Assembly: GCA_902158745.1 (NCBI GenBank)
Contig: CABGHH010000012.1
Coordinates: forward strand, 1 to 20,016
DNA: 20,016 nucleotides
Direction of reading: 5' to 3'
From: Candidatus Methanolliviera sp. GoM_asphalt
GTDB taxonomy: Archaea; Halobacteriota; Methanoliparia; Methanoliparales; Methanoliparaceae
The notes beneath the pieces are model-generated. The model saw nothing but the letters and a program-made list of their open reading frames with translations, had not been told where the DNA came from and searched no databases. The translations under genes and the position numbers were made by a program. Each line of letters begins with the position of its first letter. The first letter of the stretch is position 1. This document shows positions 8,327-15,758 of this stretch, in pieces.

Positions 8327-8400
8327 GGGCCGGTAGCTTAGTTTGGCAGAGCGACAGACTCTTAATCTGTAGGTCGGGGGTTCGAATCCCTCTCGGCCCG
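8327..8400 (+). tRNA. tRNA-Lys (anticodon CUU)
   Basis: A complete cloverleaf folds by hand. The acceptor GGGCCGG pairs with TCGGCCC (one G-T), with discriminator G at 8400. The D arm follows (AGCTTAGTTTGGCAGAGC). Anticodon stem ACAGA/TCTGT encloses loop CTCTTAA, so the anticodon is CTT (reads AAG, Lys). The T arm is GGGGG-TTCGAAT-CCCTC. There is no intron and no encoded CCA; a T-run follows directly. It sits just upstream of, and on the same strand as, the Trm112/pyrG gene run. Confidence 0.97.
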
Positions 8401-8406
8401 TTTTTT
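8401..8406 (+). terminator. Oligo-T terminator after tRNA-Lys
   Basis: Six T residues directly follow the tRNA. Archaeal RNA polymerase terminates at oligo-T, so this likely ends the tRNA transcript. Confidence 0.5.
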
Positions 8407-8438
8407 ATGAATACAGTAAAAGATGCGGGAGGTGAAAA

Positions 8439-8621
8439 ATGAGAAGAGATATAATAGATCTATTTGCGTGCCCCATTTGCAAAGGAGATCTCGTTATAGA
8501 TTTTATATCTAAAGAAGATGGAGACGAGATCATCGAGGGAGGGTTATGTTGTTCGAAATGCAAAGAACATTACCCTATCGAGAATGGGGTCGTAATCTTA
8601 CTTCCTCCAGATACGAGGTAA
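8439..8621 (+). CDS. Trm112-like zinc-ribbon protein
   Basis: A 60-residue protein with the Trm112 signature: DLFACPICKG near the start (C11, C14), a paired Cys knuckle at C38-S-K-C41 (plus C37), then the HYPIENGVVILLP ending. Trm112 proteins are small activators that bind and stabilise several methyltransferases acting on tRNA, rRNA and translation factors. The start is supported by GGAGGTGA about 5 nt before the ATG. Its stop lies 3 nt before the next gene, whose ribosome site (GAGGTAAA) overlaps the end of this one, so the two are translationally linked. A stand-alone UPF0434-like zinc ribbon is the alternative reading. Confidence 0.88.
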   Translation: MRRDIIDLFACPICKGDLVIDFISKEDGDEIIEGGLCCSKCKEHYPIENGVVILLPPDTR

Positions 8622-8624
8622 AAT

Positions 8625-9113
8625 GTGCGGCAAAGGATTTTGATAAATAGAATCGAGAACGGTTCGATAGAGATTGAAGATGAAGGGAAGGAGATCTCTG
8701 TAGAGGCAGATGTGGAAAGAACAGATGTTGCCCATATCTCGGTAAAGAACTATGGCACCCCCGTTCATCTGTATTTTTCGGTTTTTCAGGTTAATGAAAG
8801 TCTAGAAAGCGTAGTCTCTTTCCCAGAAAACAATTTCTACGTCGAAGGAGAGGATAAGATCCCTATCAGGATAGATCTGCCCTATGAGAAAGAATATAAC
8901 GTACAGGTGGGGGTAACGGCTTCTTATGGGCCTTCAAAGGAGGTTTTTTCCCTTAAAATCTCTCCAAAAACCATAACTTCTGAAGGGAAAGAAGAGATAG
9001 AGGAATCTCACGAAAGGGACTTTGTGGAGAGGATATATTCCGAGTGGGAGATATTTCTCTTCCTCACAGCGGTACTCTTTTTTATAATAGCGATGATGCT
9101 TCTGCTGATATAA
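8625..9113 (+). CDS. Tail-anchored membrane protein of unknown function (DUF7524-like?)
   Basis: 162 residues from a GTG start. An ATG two bases upstream is in another frame and ends after six codons, so GTG with GAGGTAAA upstream is the only sensible start. Residues 1-115 are predicted beta strands (VEADVERTDVAHISVKNYG, NFYVEGEDKIPIRIDLPY) and resemble an Ig-like sandwich; 116-138 are a charged linker; about 140-162 form one hydrophobic helix ending the protein. There is no signal peptide, so it looks tail-anchored, with the sandwich in the cytoplasm unless inserted the other way. Haloarchaeal DUF7524 proteins have a similar plan and, as I recall, occur near pyrG, but I cannot confirm homology. 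It lies between the Trm112-like gene and pyrG in one run. Confidence 0.75.
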   Translation: MRQRILINRIENGSIEIEDEGKEISVEADVERTDVAHISVKNYGTPVHLYFSVFQVNESLESVVSFPENNFYVEGEDKIPIRIDLPYEKEYNVQVGVTASYGPSKEVFSLKISPKTITSEGKEEIEESHERDFVERIYSEWEIFLFLTAVLFFIIAMMLLLI

Positions 9114-9136
9114 GATGGCAAATCGGAGATTTTTGA

Positions 9137-10771
9137 ATGAAGTATATTATCGTTACGGGTGGCGTGTTGAGCGGCCTTGGCAAGGGAATAACTGCCGCTT
9201 CTATAGGGAGAATGCTAAAAAATAGGGAATACAAAGTGACTGTCATCAAAATAGATCCCTATATAAACATAGACGCGGGGACGATGAATCCCTTCCAACA
9301 CGGTGAAGTCTATGTTTTAAAAGATGGAGGAGAGGCAGATTTAGATTTAGGGCATTATGAACGATTTTTAAACGTGGAATTGACGAGTGATCACAACATA
9401 ACGACCGGAAAAGTCTATTTGAGTGTGATTCAGCAGGAGAGACGAGGGGGTTTTTTAGGAAAGACCGTTCAGATCATCCCGCATATAACGGATGAGATAA
9501 AGAGGGAGATAAGAGAGGTGGCAGAAAAGAGTGACTCAGATATATGTATCGTTGAGATTGGTGGAACTGTGGGGGATATAGAAGGTATGCCCTTCCTGGA
9601 AGCCATCCGGCAGATGAGAAGAGAAGAGAAGAAGGAGAACCTCATCCTCGTTCATGTTACACTTGTTCCTATAAATAACATCGGGGAGCAGAAGACGAAA
9701 CCCACCCAACACTCTGTCAAAGAGTTAAAGAGTTTGGGATTACAACCAGACGTGATCATTGGCAGATGCAGAGACAGCTTGTCTGAAGAGACAAAATCTA
9801 AGATTTCACTCTTCTGTGACGTGCCAGAGAATGCCGTGATAAGCAACTACGATGCAAAAGACATATATTTGGTCCCAGAGATGCTGGAAAGAGAGGAATT
9901 GGGAGAATATATAGTCAAAAAGCTAAAATTAGATGGGCGGAAGGTTGATACCAGATGGTATAGAAGGATAAAGGCATATAGCGAAAGAAATAAGGACTCG
10001 ATAAAGATCGCCCTTGTGGGAAAGTATGGGCTCGAAGACGCTTATCTAAGTGTTAAAGAGGCTTTAAAGCACGCCTGTGTAAGAGAAGATTATAACCATA
10101 AGATAGAGATGAGATGGGTTGAGGCGGAAGATTTGGAAGAGAGCACGAATTTAGATGATTATCTTAAAGAGATGCACGGAATTTTGGTTCCGGGAGGATT
10201 TGGGGTGAGGGGGACCAAGGGAAAGATCGACGCGATAAGATACGCAAGAGAAAGAGATATTCCGTTTCTCGGTATATGCCTCGGCTTTCAACTCTCTGTT
10301 ATCGAATTTGCAAGAGATGTATTAAAGATCAATGCCCAGAGCAGGGAATTTGAGGAGTTCAACTCGCCTGCCGTCGAAGATCAAAGTCAAAGATCTTCTT
10401 GTGTAATAGATCTGCTTCCAGAACAGAGAGAGATAAAGGACTTGGGCGGCACGATGAGGCTTGGAGATCAAGAGATTGATATTGAAAAAAATTCTTTGGC
10501 TTATGAACTTTATAAGAGAGACAAAATTCGTGAGAGGCACAGACACAGATATGAGGTAAACCCGGATTATATAGAGGTGTTTGAGGAGAATGGAGTGAAA
10601 TTTTCTGGAAAAGGCGGAGAAAGAATGGAAATTCTGGAGATCCCAAGCAATAGATTCTTCATTGCCACCCAATTTCATCCGGAGTTCAGGTCCAGCCTTG
10701 ATGAACCCGCTCCTGCTTTTCTTGGGTTTGTCAGGGCTATGATAGATTTCAAAAAAGATCAAAAAAGTTAA
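9137..10771 (+). CDS. pyrG: CTP synthase (glutamine-hydrolysing)
   Basis: Converts UTP, ATP and glutamine to CTP, the last step of de novo pyrimidine nucleotide synthesis, in the cytoplasm. The 544 residues match the usual length (E. coli 545). The N-terminal amidoligase domain has GGVLSGLGKG (P-loop), the IDPYINIDAGTMNPFQHGE region and GGTVGDIEGMPF. The C-terminal class I glutaminase domain has GGFGVRG, the nucleophile C381 in GICLG, and the H514/E516 pair in QFHPEF, so it can use glutamine on its own. It follows the tail-anchored gene by 23 nt and precedes guaA subunit B by 22 nt, an operon pairing the two nucleotide amidations UTP to CTP and XMP to GMP. Confidence 0.98.
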   Translation: MKYIIVTGGVLSGLGKGITAASIGRMLKNREYKVTVIKIDPYINIDAGTMNPFQHGEVYVLKDGGEADLDLGHYERFLNVELTSDHNITTGKVYLSVIQQERRGGFLGKTVQIIPHITDEIKREIREVAEKSDSDICIVEIGGTVGDIEGMPFLEAIRQMRREEKKENLILVHVTLVPINNIGEQKTKPTQHSVKELKSLGLQPDVIIGRCRDSLSEETKSKISLFCDVPENAVISNYDAKDIYLVPEMLEREELGEYIVKKLKLDGRKVDTRWYRRIKAYSERNKDSIKIALVGKYGLEDAYLSVKEALKHACVREDYNHKIEMRWVEAEDLEESTNLDDYLKEMHGILVPGGFGVRGTKGKIDAIRYARERDIPFLGICLGFQLSVIEFARDVLKINAQSREFEEFNSPAVEDQSQRSSCVIDLLPEQREIKDLGGTMRLGDQEIDIEKNSLAYELYKRDKIRERHRHRYEVNPDYIEVFEENGVKFSGKGGERMEILEIPSNRFFIATQFHPEFRSSLDEPAPAFLGFVRAMIDFKKDQKS

Positions 10772-10793
10772 AAATAGAATTAGAGATGACTAT

Positions 10794-11702
10794 ATGGATA
10801 CCAAGGGCTTTATAAGAGAGACTATAGAAGCTATTAGAGAAAAGGTAAAGGGAAAAGCTTTGATGGCTCTTTCTGGTGGAGTAGATAGTTCTGTTTGTGC
10901 ATATCTCTCTCACAAAGCAATTGGGAGTGATTTATATCCGGTTTTTATCGACACGGGATTGATGAGGTTGGATGAACCGGCTAATATCAAAGAAACGTTT
11001 AAAGAGATGAATTTAGGAGCCATAAATGCGAAAGAAAGCTTTTTAGATTCGTTGAAAGAGGTTGAAGAACCAGAAGAGAAGAGGAAAGTGATAGGAAATC
11101 TCTTTATCAGGGTTTTTGAGGAAGTGGCGAGAGACGTGGGAGCAAGATACCTCATCCAAGGAACGATCTATCCAGATAGGATAGAATCCGATGGAGGGAT
11201 AAAATCTCATCACAACGTCGGAGGTATGCCGCTCGATTACGATTTTGAAGAGGTGATAGAACCGCTCAGGGATCTCTATAAGGATGAGGTTAGAGAGGTT
11301 GCAAGGGCTTTATCTCTCCCTGATGAGATGAGTGAGAGGATGCCCTATCCCGGTCCCGGAATGGCGGTAAGGATCCTTGGTGAAGTCACAGAAGAAAAAC
11401 TTAAGATCGTAAAAAGAGCGAATAAGATTGTAGAAGAAGAGATCAAGGCGTATAAGCCGTGGCAGGCCTTTGCAGCATTGCTAGGTAAGGGGACAGGCGT
11501 GAAGGGAGATAGAAGAGTTTATGGGTGGATCATCTCTGTAAGGGCGGTCGAATCGAGGGATGGGATGACAGCAGATTTCTTGAGGCTCCCATGGGACGCT
11601 CTGGAAAGGATGAGTTTCAGGATAACGGGCGAGGTGCCGGGCGTATCAAGGGTCGTTTATGACATCACACCGAAACCTCCTGCGACGATAGAGTACGAGT
11701 GA
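10794..11702 (+). CDS. guaAB: GMP synthase subunit B (ATP-pyrophosphatase / XMP amination)
   Basis: The synthetase subunit of the archaeal two-subunit GMP synthase: it adenylates XMP and aminates it with ammonia supplied by a separate glutaminase subunit. Seen in 302 residues: the PP-loop S27-G-G-V-D-S-S, the QGTIYPD segment, the PYPGPGMAVR loop, and the C-terminal dimerisation domain ending KPPATIEYE. There is no glutamine amidotransferase domain, so subunit A must be encoded outside this window. The start ATG at 10794 follows pyrG closely with only a weak ribosome site; it fits the family N terminus. Likely cotranscribed with pyrG. Confidence 0.96.
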   Translation: MDTKGFIRETIEAIREKVKGKALMALSGGVDSSVCAYLSHKAIGSDLYPVFIDTGLMRLDEPANIKETFKEMNLGAINAKESFLDSLKEVEEPEEKRKVIGNLFIRVFEEVARDVGARYLIQGTIYPDRIESDGGIKSHHNVGGMPLDYDFEEVIEPLRDLYKDEVREVARALSLPDEMSERMPYPGPGMAVRILGEVTEEKLKIVKRANKIVEEEIKAYKPWQAFAALLGKGTGVKGDRRVYGWIISVRAVESRDGMTADFLRLPWDALERMSFRITGEVPGVSRVVYDITPKPPATIEYE

Positions 11703-11716
11703 AGGGTTGTCACCCT
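11703..11716 (+). terminator. Short inverted repeat directly after guaA subunit B
   Basis: AGGGT-TGTC-ACCCT, a perfect 5-bp stem with a 4-nt loop starting right after the TGA. No T-run follows, so its role as a terminator is only possible; it might instead stabilise the mRNA 3' end. Confidence 0.25.
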
Positions 11717-11828
11717 CTCAACACCTGCGTCCACCTTCGGTAGGACTGTAAAAACAAAAGGATGCTACATAACCAATAGGTTTTTGCAGGGTAAATAACA
11801 TTAAGTTTTCAAAAACAACATTAAATAA

Positions 11829-11840
11829 AGGTGTTCACCT
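11829..11840 (+). promoter_or_regulatory. Dyad AGGTG-TT-CACCT
   Basis: A perfect 5-bp inverted repeat with a 2-nt centre, just downstream of an AT-rich ATTAAATAAA. Its left arm could act as a Shine-Dalgarno for the ATG at 11845 (11 nt spacing). An operator is the other option. Short enough to be chance. Confidence 0.25.
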
Positions 11841-11844
11841 CAAA

Positions 11845-12066
11845 ATGACTGAAAGATGGATGAGGGATTCGATTACTACTCTAAAAGGTGCGATATCTAC
11901 AGATATTATCGAGTATCACATATTCCTGAAATATTTAAAGGACGAACAATACAAGCCGGTACGCATAAGAAGTTTACAGAAAAATTTAGCGATAGAGTCT
12001 CTTATATCATTTCTATTAAGATACCAGATAAAAGAACTAAAAAGAGATAAATATCGCCACACATAA
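11845..12066 (+). CDS. Doubtful small ORF between guaA subunit B and top6B
   Basis: About 425 bp between the two operons carries two overlapping plus-strand frames: 11845-12066 (73 residues, MTERWMRDS...) and 11856-12050 (64 residues, rich in Tyr and basic residues, MDEGFDYYSKRCD...). At most one can be real. The first has an SD-like AGGTG 11 nt upstream; the second looks slightly more protein-like in composition but has no ribosome site. I recognise neither. A small decayed gene is equally possible. Confidence 0.25.
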   Translation: MTERWMRDSITTLKGAISTDIIEYHIFLKYLKDEQYKPVRIRSLQKNLAIESLISFLLRYQIKELKRDKYRHT

Positions 12067-12113
12067 ATCATCTTAAAGAAGTTTCGCTCACATTCACGAT
12101 TCGGTTTAATTCT

Positions 12114-12119
12114 GGAGGT
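12114..12119 (+). promoter_or_regulatory. Shine-Dalgarno that fixes the TTG start of top6B
   Basis: GGAGGT lies 8 nt before a TTG at 12128. There is an in-frame stop at 12119-12121, and the next in-frame ATG is about 62 codons downstream, inside the ATPase domain, so TTG is the start. Confidence 0.8.
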
Positions 12120-12127
12120 AGTTCATT

Positions 12128-13981
12128 TTGGAAGAGACGGTGGCTGAGAAGCTGGCAAAAAAGCAGAGATCAATAAGTGTGGCTGAGTTTTTTGAGAAGA
12201 ATAAGCAGATATTAGGTTTCGGTTCCGTCGCGAGGGCTCTCATCAGTACGGTGAAGGAGGCGGTAGATAACGCATTGGACGCGTGTGAGGAGGCAGATAT
12301 CTTACCGGATATAATGGTTGAGATCAAAAGAAGCGGCAAAGATGCATATAAAGTCATCGTAGAGGATAACGGCCCGGGAATCGTCAAGGAACAGATATCA
12401 AAGGTATTTGGAAAACTTCTCTACGGGTCTAGGTTTTATACCTTGAAGCAGAGCAGGGGGCAACAGGGGATAGGAATCTCGGCGGCCGTTCTTTATGGGC
12501 AGGTAACCACTGGAAAACCCACCAAGATCACGTCCAGGATTGGTGTCGGATATCCCGCCAATTATTGTGAGATGATTATAGATACGAAGAATAATGAGCC
12601 CGATATAGTCTTTGAAAGTAGCAAAGATTGGGATAGGCCTCACGGAACGAGAATCGAGGTCGAATTGGTGGCATCTTATATCAAGGGAAGAAAGCAGAGC
12701 GTCCACGAATACCTGAGGGCGACATCGATCGTAAACCCACACGCGAGGATAACGTTCATAGATCCAGATGGAGAGATGGAAGTCTTTGAACGGAGCACGG
12801 ATGAGATGCCGCGTCGTCCAAAGGGCATAAAACCACACCCCTATGGGATAGAGCTTGGAACGCTTCTAAAGATGTTGAAGAACAGCGAGAACAGAAAACT
12901 AGCGGCATTCTTGTACTCTGATTTTTCCAGGATAGGAAGAAAGACCGCCTTTGAGATCTGTGAGAGGGCAGGTATGGATCCTGAGATAAATCCCAGAGAT
13001 TTTAACATAGAAAGTGCAAAAAAGCTTTTAAATGCTTTAAAAAAATCAAACATATCTGCCCCACAGTTGGACTGCCTATCTCCAATAGGAGAGGAGCTAA
13101 TGAAGAAAGGCATCGAGGGAGATAGCCTGGTCGATTTTGTCCTCACCACAAAGAGATCAACATCGGTTTATTCTGGAAATCCTTTTCTCGTGGAGGTCGG
13201 TCTTGCATATGGGGGCTCTTTGACAGGAGAGCGGGTGGAGGTGATGAGATACGCGAACAAAGTTCCGCTCCTATATGGCGGTGGGGGTTGTGCGATCACG
13301 CATGCGATAGAGCGTATAAATTGGAAGAACTACGGATTATCCCAATCAGGAGGCGGTGGGATACCATATGGGCCCATGGTGATTCTTGTTCATCTGGCAT
13401 CCACCAAGATACCATTCACATCGGAGTCAAAAGACGCGATAGCAGACGTTCGCGAGATCCTGGATGAGGTCGAACGCGGGGTAAAAGAGGTTGCCAGAGG
13501 ATTGAGGATATTTAAAGAGAAAGAGAAGAAGTTTAAGAAGAAAAGAGAAAAGGAGGAGATAATAAAGAAGATACTGCCAAAGATCGTGGAAAAAACATCT
13601 TCTATGTTAGAGAGAGAGCCACCTGATATCTCACGTGTGATAGCAAGGATAATGGGCAACTTGCTCGTCGATAAAGAGTATGCAGAGGAAGACGGGAGAA
13701 GCTATTTCTATCTCGATCTCTGCAACTATTCGGATATCTCTCTAAATTTTAAAATTCATGAGAGAGCAGAGGGCGAGATAATTTCGTATGAACCGGAGGC
13801 GAAGATCGTAGATTCTCCCGCGGGAGATTATCTGGTGTGGAGCCTCAAATTAAAACCGAGAGATGAGATAAGACTCAAATATACGATTAGGAGCATAAAA
13901 GAATTGAAGATGGAGAGACCATTCGTCGATGGCGTCAAAGATGTGACGATCGGGGGAAGGTGTTTTGGGGGTAAAGGATGA
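12128..13981 (+). CDS. top6B: DNA topoisomerase VI subunit B (GHKL ATPase)
   Basis: The ATP-binding subunit of the type IIB topoisomerase that relaxes and decatenates DNA in archaea, working as an A2B2 tetramer. Of 617 residues, the Bergerat fold lies at the N terminus: E44 and N48 (KEAVDNALDA), D80-N-G-P-G-I, and the G-rich lid R110-GQQGIG. The transducer domain carries the switch lysine K427 (STKIPF). A helix-two-turn-helix region lies between, and residues about 530-617 form the C-terminal beta-sandwich. The start is a TTG preceded by GGAGGT; no ATG would preserve the N-terminal strap needed for dimerisation. Its last codon overlaps the start of top6A by ATGA, giving coupled translation and equal subunit supply. 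Confidence 0.97.
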   Translation: MEETVAEKLAKKQRSISVAEFFEKNKQILGFGSVARALISTVKEAVDNALDACEEADILPDIMVEIKRSGKDAYKVIVEDNGPGIVKEQISKVFGKLLYGSRFYTLKQSRGQQGIGISAAVLYGQVTTGKPTKITSRIGVGYPANYCEMIIDTKNNEPDIVFESSKDWDRPHGTRIEVELVASYIKGRKQSVHEYLRATSIVNPHARITFIDPDGEMEVFERSTDEMPRRPKGIKPHPYGIELGTLLKMLKNSENRKLAAFLYSDFSRIGRKTAFEICERAGMDPEINPRDFNIESAKKLLNALKKSNISAPQLDCLSPIGEELMKKGIEGDSLVDFVLTTKRSTSVYSGNPFLVEVGLAYGGSLTGERVEVMRYANKVPLLYGGGGCAITHAIERINWKNYGLSQSGGGGIPYGPMVILVHLASTKIPFTSESKDAIADVREILDEVERGVKEVARGLRIFKEKEKKFKKKREKEEIIKKILPKIVEKTSSMLEREPPDISRVIARIMGNLLVDKEYAEEDGRSYFYLDLCNYSDISLNFKIHERAEGEIISYEPEAKIVDSPAGDYLVWSLKLKPRDEIRLKYTIRSIKELKMERPFVDGVKDVTIGGRCFGGKG

Positions 13982-15057
13982 TAAAAGAAGGGGGCGTGGC
14001 AAAAAATCTTCTCTCGATCGTCGAGGGTTTATACGATCAGATGAGCTCTGGGGAAATCCCAAACCTTATTCTTCCAACGAGGAGTAAGAATAACATAGAG
14101 TACAATGAGGATAGTTGCGTGTGGGTCTATGGTAATTCGGAGAGTACGAGAAGCGCAAAGAGTGTTAGGGGTGCATACAGACTTTTGAAGACCGTCTATA
14201 CGATAGATTTCTTGAACTACCAGCTTAAGGGAGGTAAATCTTCCACGCTTAGGGAACTCTACTACATCTCTGAAGGATGGGATTTGGCAAAATTTGGTGC
14301 TCAAGAGGAGAGTAACAAATTAATCGAGGACCTTGAGATAATGAGCGATCTGCAGCGCGAAAATTTTCATATAAGACCGGAAGAGGATGGTGCCTCAGTA
14401 ATAGGTCCGATAAAAATAAGAGAAGAGACGAGAAGGGGTCTAAAAGAAATTCATTGTCAGGATGACGTGGGGGAGGGAGGTTACCAGATTCCGACGGACG
14501 TCGATAGAATAGATCTTTTAGAACACGATGCAGACTTTCTCATTGCCATAGAGACAGGGGGAATGAGAGATAGACTCGTGGAGAACGGATTCGATGAGAA
14601 ATACCGCGCGATAATCGTGCATCTAAAGGGGCAACCAGCGAGGAGCACGAGAAGATTCTTAAAAAGGGTTGACAAAGAGTTTAAGATACCCGTGGTGGTC
14701 TTCACAGACGGAGATCCGTGGTCATATCGAATATACGCATCAGTGGCATACGGCTCGATAAAGAGCGCACACCTCTCTGAATATATAGCCACACCGAACG
14801 CCAGATTCATAGGAATCCAGCCATCAGATATCGTGAACTATGACCTGCCATCGGATAAACTGAGTGATCAGGATATAGGGGCACTAAAATCCGAGCTATC
14901 GGATCCGAGGTTCAACACGGACTATTGGAGAAAAGAGATAAACCTTCAGCTCGATATCAAGAAGAAGTCTGAGCAGCAGGCTCTCGCAAAATACGGATTG
15001 GACTTCGTTACGGACGAGTATTTACCGACCAGGCTTTCGGAGATGGGCGTGCTATAA
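13978..15057 (+). CDS. top6A: DNA topoisomerase VI subunit A (Spo11-like DNA-cleaving subunit)
   Basis: Makes the transient double-strand break by a tyrosyl-DNA bond; homologous to eukaryotic Spo11. Of 359 residues, the winged-helix 5Y-CAP domain contains RELYY (Y95-Y96; by comparison with Spo11 the second Tyr is the likely nucleophile). The Toprim domain has E192 (AIETGG) and D244-G-D246-P-W as Mg ligands, followed by the YRIYASVAYGS segment. The family length is about 360-370, so it looks complete. ATG overlaps the top6B stop (ATGA at 13978-13981). A T-run follows the TAA. Confidence 0.97.
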   Translation: MIKEGGVAKNLLSIVEGLYDQMSSGEIPNLILPTRSKNNIEYNEDSCVWVYGNSESTRSAKSVRGAYRLLKTVYTIDFLNYQLKGGKSSTLRELYYISEGWDLAKFGAQEESNKLIEDLEIMSDLQRENFHIRPEEDGASVIGPIKIREETRRGLKEIHCQDDVGEGGYQIPTDVDRIDLLEHDADFLIAIETGGMRDRLVENGFDEKYRAIIVHLKGQPARSTRRFLKRVDKEFKIPVVVFTDGDPWSYRIYASVAYGSIKSAHLSEYIATPNARFIGIQPSDIVNYDLPSDKLSDQDIGALKSELSDPRFNTDYWRKEINLQLDIKKKSEQQALAKYGLDFVTDEYLPTRLSEMGVL

Positions 15058-15061
15058 CTGC

Positions 15062-15068
15062 TTTTTTT
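15062..15068 (+). terminator. Oligo-T terminator after top6BA
   Basis: Seven T residues start 5 nt after the top6A stop, with a further T-rich stretch (GAGTTTTG) downstream. This is the typical form of an archaeal intrinsic terminator. Confidence 0.5.
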
Positions 15069-15106
15069 CTGTTGAGTTTTGTGGCGATCTTCTCGCTTAA
15101 AAGACG

Positions 15107-15119
15107 ATAAAGTTTATAT
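15107..15119 (+). promoter_or_regulatory. BRE/TATA promoter of the thioredoxin / NapH-like operon
   Basis: ATAAAG (BRE-like) followed by TTTATAT. The start site would fall near 15141, leaving a leader of about 30 nt with AAGGAG at 15155-15160 before the ATG at 15172. Confidence 0.55.
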
Positions 15120-15171
15120 CCATCCTGTCTCAATTCGATTGGCTGTATCTGATGAAGGAGAGCGATGAAAG

Positions 15172-15609
15172 ATGAAGAGGTATATAAGACATATAATGCT
15201 CTTAACGGCTCTGTTCGTAGTAGCCGTCGGCGTAGTAGGCGTTGCCACCCCGGCATCAACTTCCATTCTGTGGTATGATTACAACGATGGCATGAAGTTG
15301 GCGGAAGAACAAAATAAACCGGTGATGATCGATTTCGGCGCAGATCGATGCGGGGCATGTAAAAAGTTGGATGAGGAGACGTTCACAGATGGACGGGTGA
15401 TCGAATCATCGAAAAACTTTGTCTGCATTAACGTTAATACAGATAAAGAAAGGGAGATCATGGGCAAGTATGGCAAAATAAGATTTATTCCCACCATCGT
15501 CTTCACTGATCCGCAAGGACACGAGATTCATCGGGCCATAGGTTTTAAGAACGCCGACAAATTCTTAAATGAGATGCATACTGCATTAAGTAAGGCAGAA
15601 GGACGATGA
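15172..15609 (+). CDS. Membrane-anchored or exported thioredoxin-fold protein
   Basis: 145 residues. Residues about 8-27 form a signal peptide or membrane anchor (basic MKRYIRH start, hydrophobic core, ATPAS), so the catalytic part lies outside the cytoplasm. The thioredoxin fold follows: PVMIDFGADRC with active-site C60-G-A-C63, then the cis-proline strand RFIPTIVF and GHEIHRAIGF. The CxxC-KKLDEETF form and DADR-like lead resemble the DsbD gamma domain and thioredoxin-7 proteins, which pass electrons to periplasmic partners. Its stop overlaps the ATG of a 47-residue membrane protein, and a NapH-like iron-sulfur protein follows, so electrons probably come across the membrane through those partners rather than through CcdA/DsbD. 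Confidence 0.88.
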   Translation: MKRYIRHIMLLTALFVVAVGVVGVATPASTSILWYDYNDGMKLAEEQNKPVMIDFGADRCGACKKLDEETFTDGRVIESSKNFVCINVNTDKEREIMGKYGKIRFIPTIVFTDPQGHEIHRAIGFKNADKFLNEMHTALSKAEGR

Positions 15610-15749
15610 TCTTTAAAGATATAGCCCGTTGGAAGATAGCGCTCTCCTCTTTCATCGCCTTCTTAATCTACGGAATATTTCTAAAAGAGCCGAGCGTGAT
15701 ATACAACAATGCACAGAGGATTTGCCTCTCATGCATAGGAATAAAATAG
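15606..15749 (+). CDS. 47-residue membrane protein with C-terminal CxxC
   Basis: A short gene whose ATG overlaps the thioredoxin stop (ATGA at 15606-15609) and whose TAG precedes the next start by 9 nt. It reads MIFKDIARWK, a hydrophobic helix at about 11-26 (IALSSFIAFLIYGIFL), then a polar tail with ARRICLSC-like C40-L-S-C43 and GIK at the end. By charge the N terminus would be inside and the CxxC outside, the same side as the thioredoxin. Position, coupling and the Cys pair argue for a real gene in the redox cassette. The family is not one I can name; the likely role is a thiol relay between NapH-like protein and thioredoxin, which is inference. Confidence 0.7.
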   Translation: MIFKDIARWKIALSSFIAFLIYGIFLKEPSVIYNNAQRICLSCIGIK

Positions 15750-15758
15750 AAAGGAAAG

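Noticed and set aside
8173..8442. Plus-strand ORF of 89 codons before the Trm112-like gene
   Set aside because: It runs straight through the tRNA-Lys gene and has no recognisable protein; the tRNA explains the sequence.
10322..10762. Long minus-strand ORF inside pyrG
   Set aside because: Shadow of a strongly conserved gene; composition is not protein-like.
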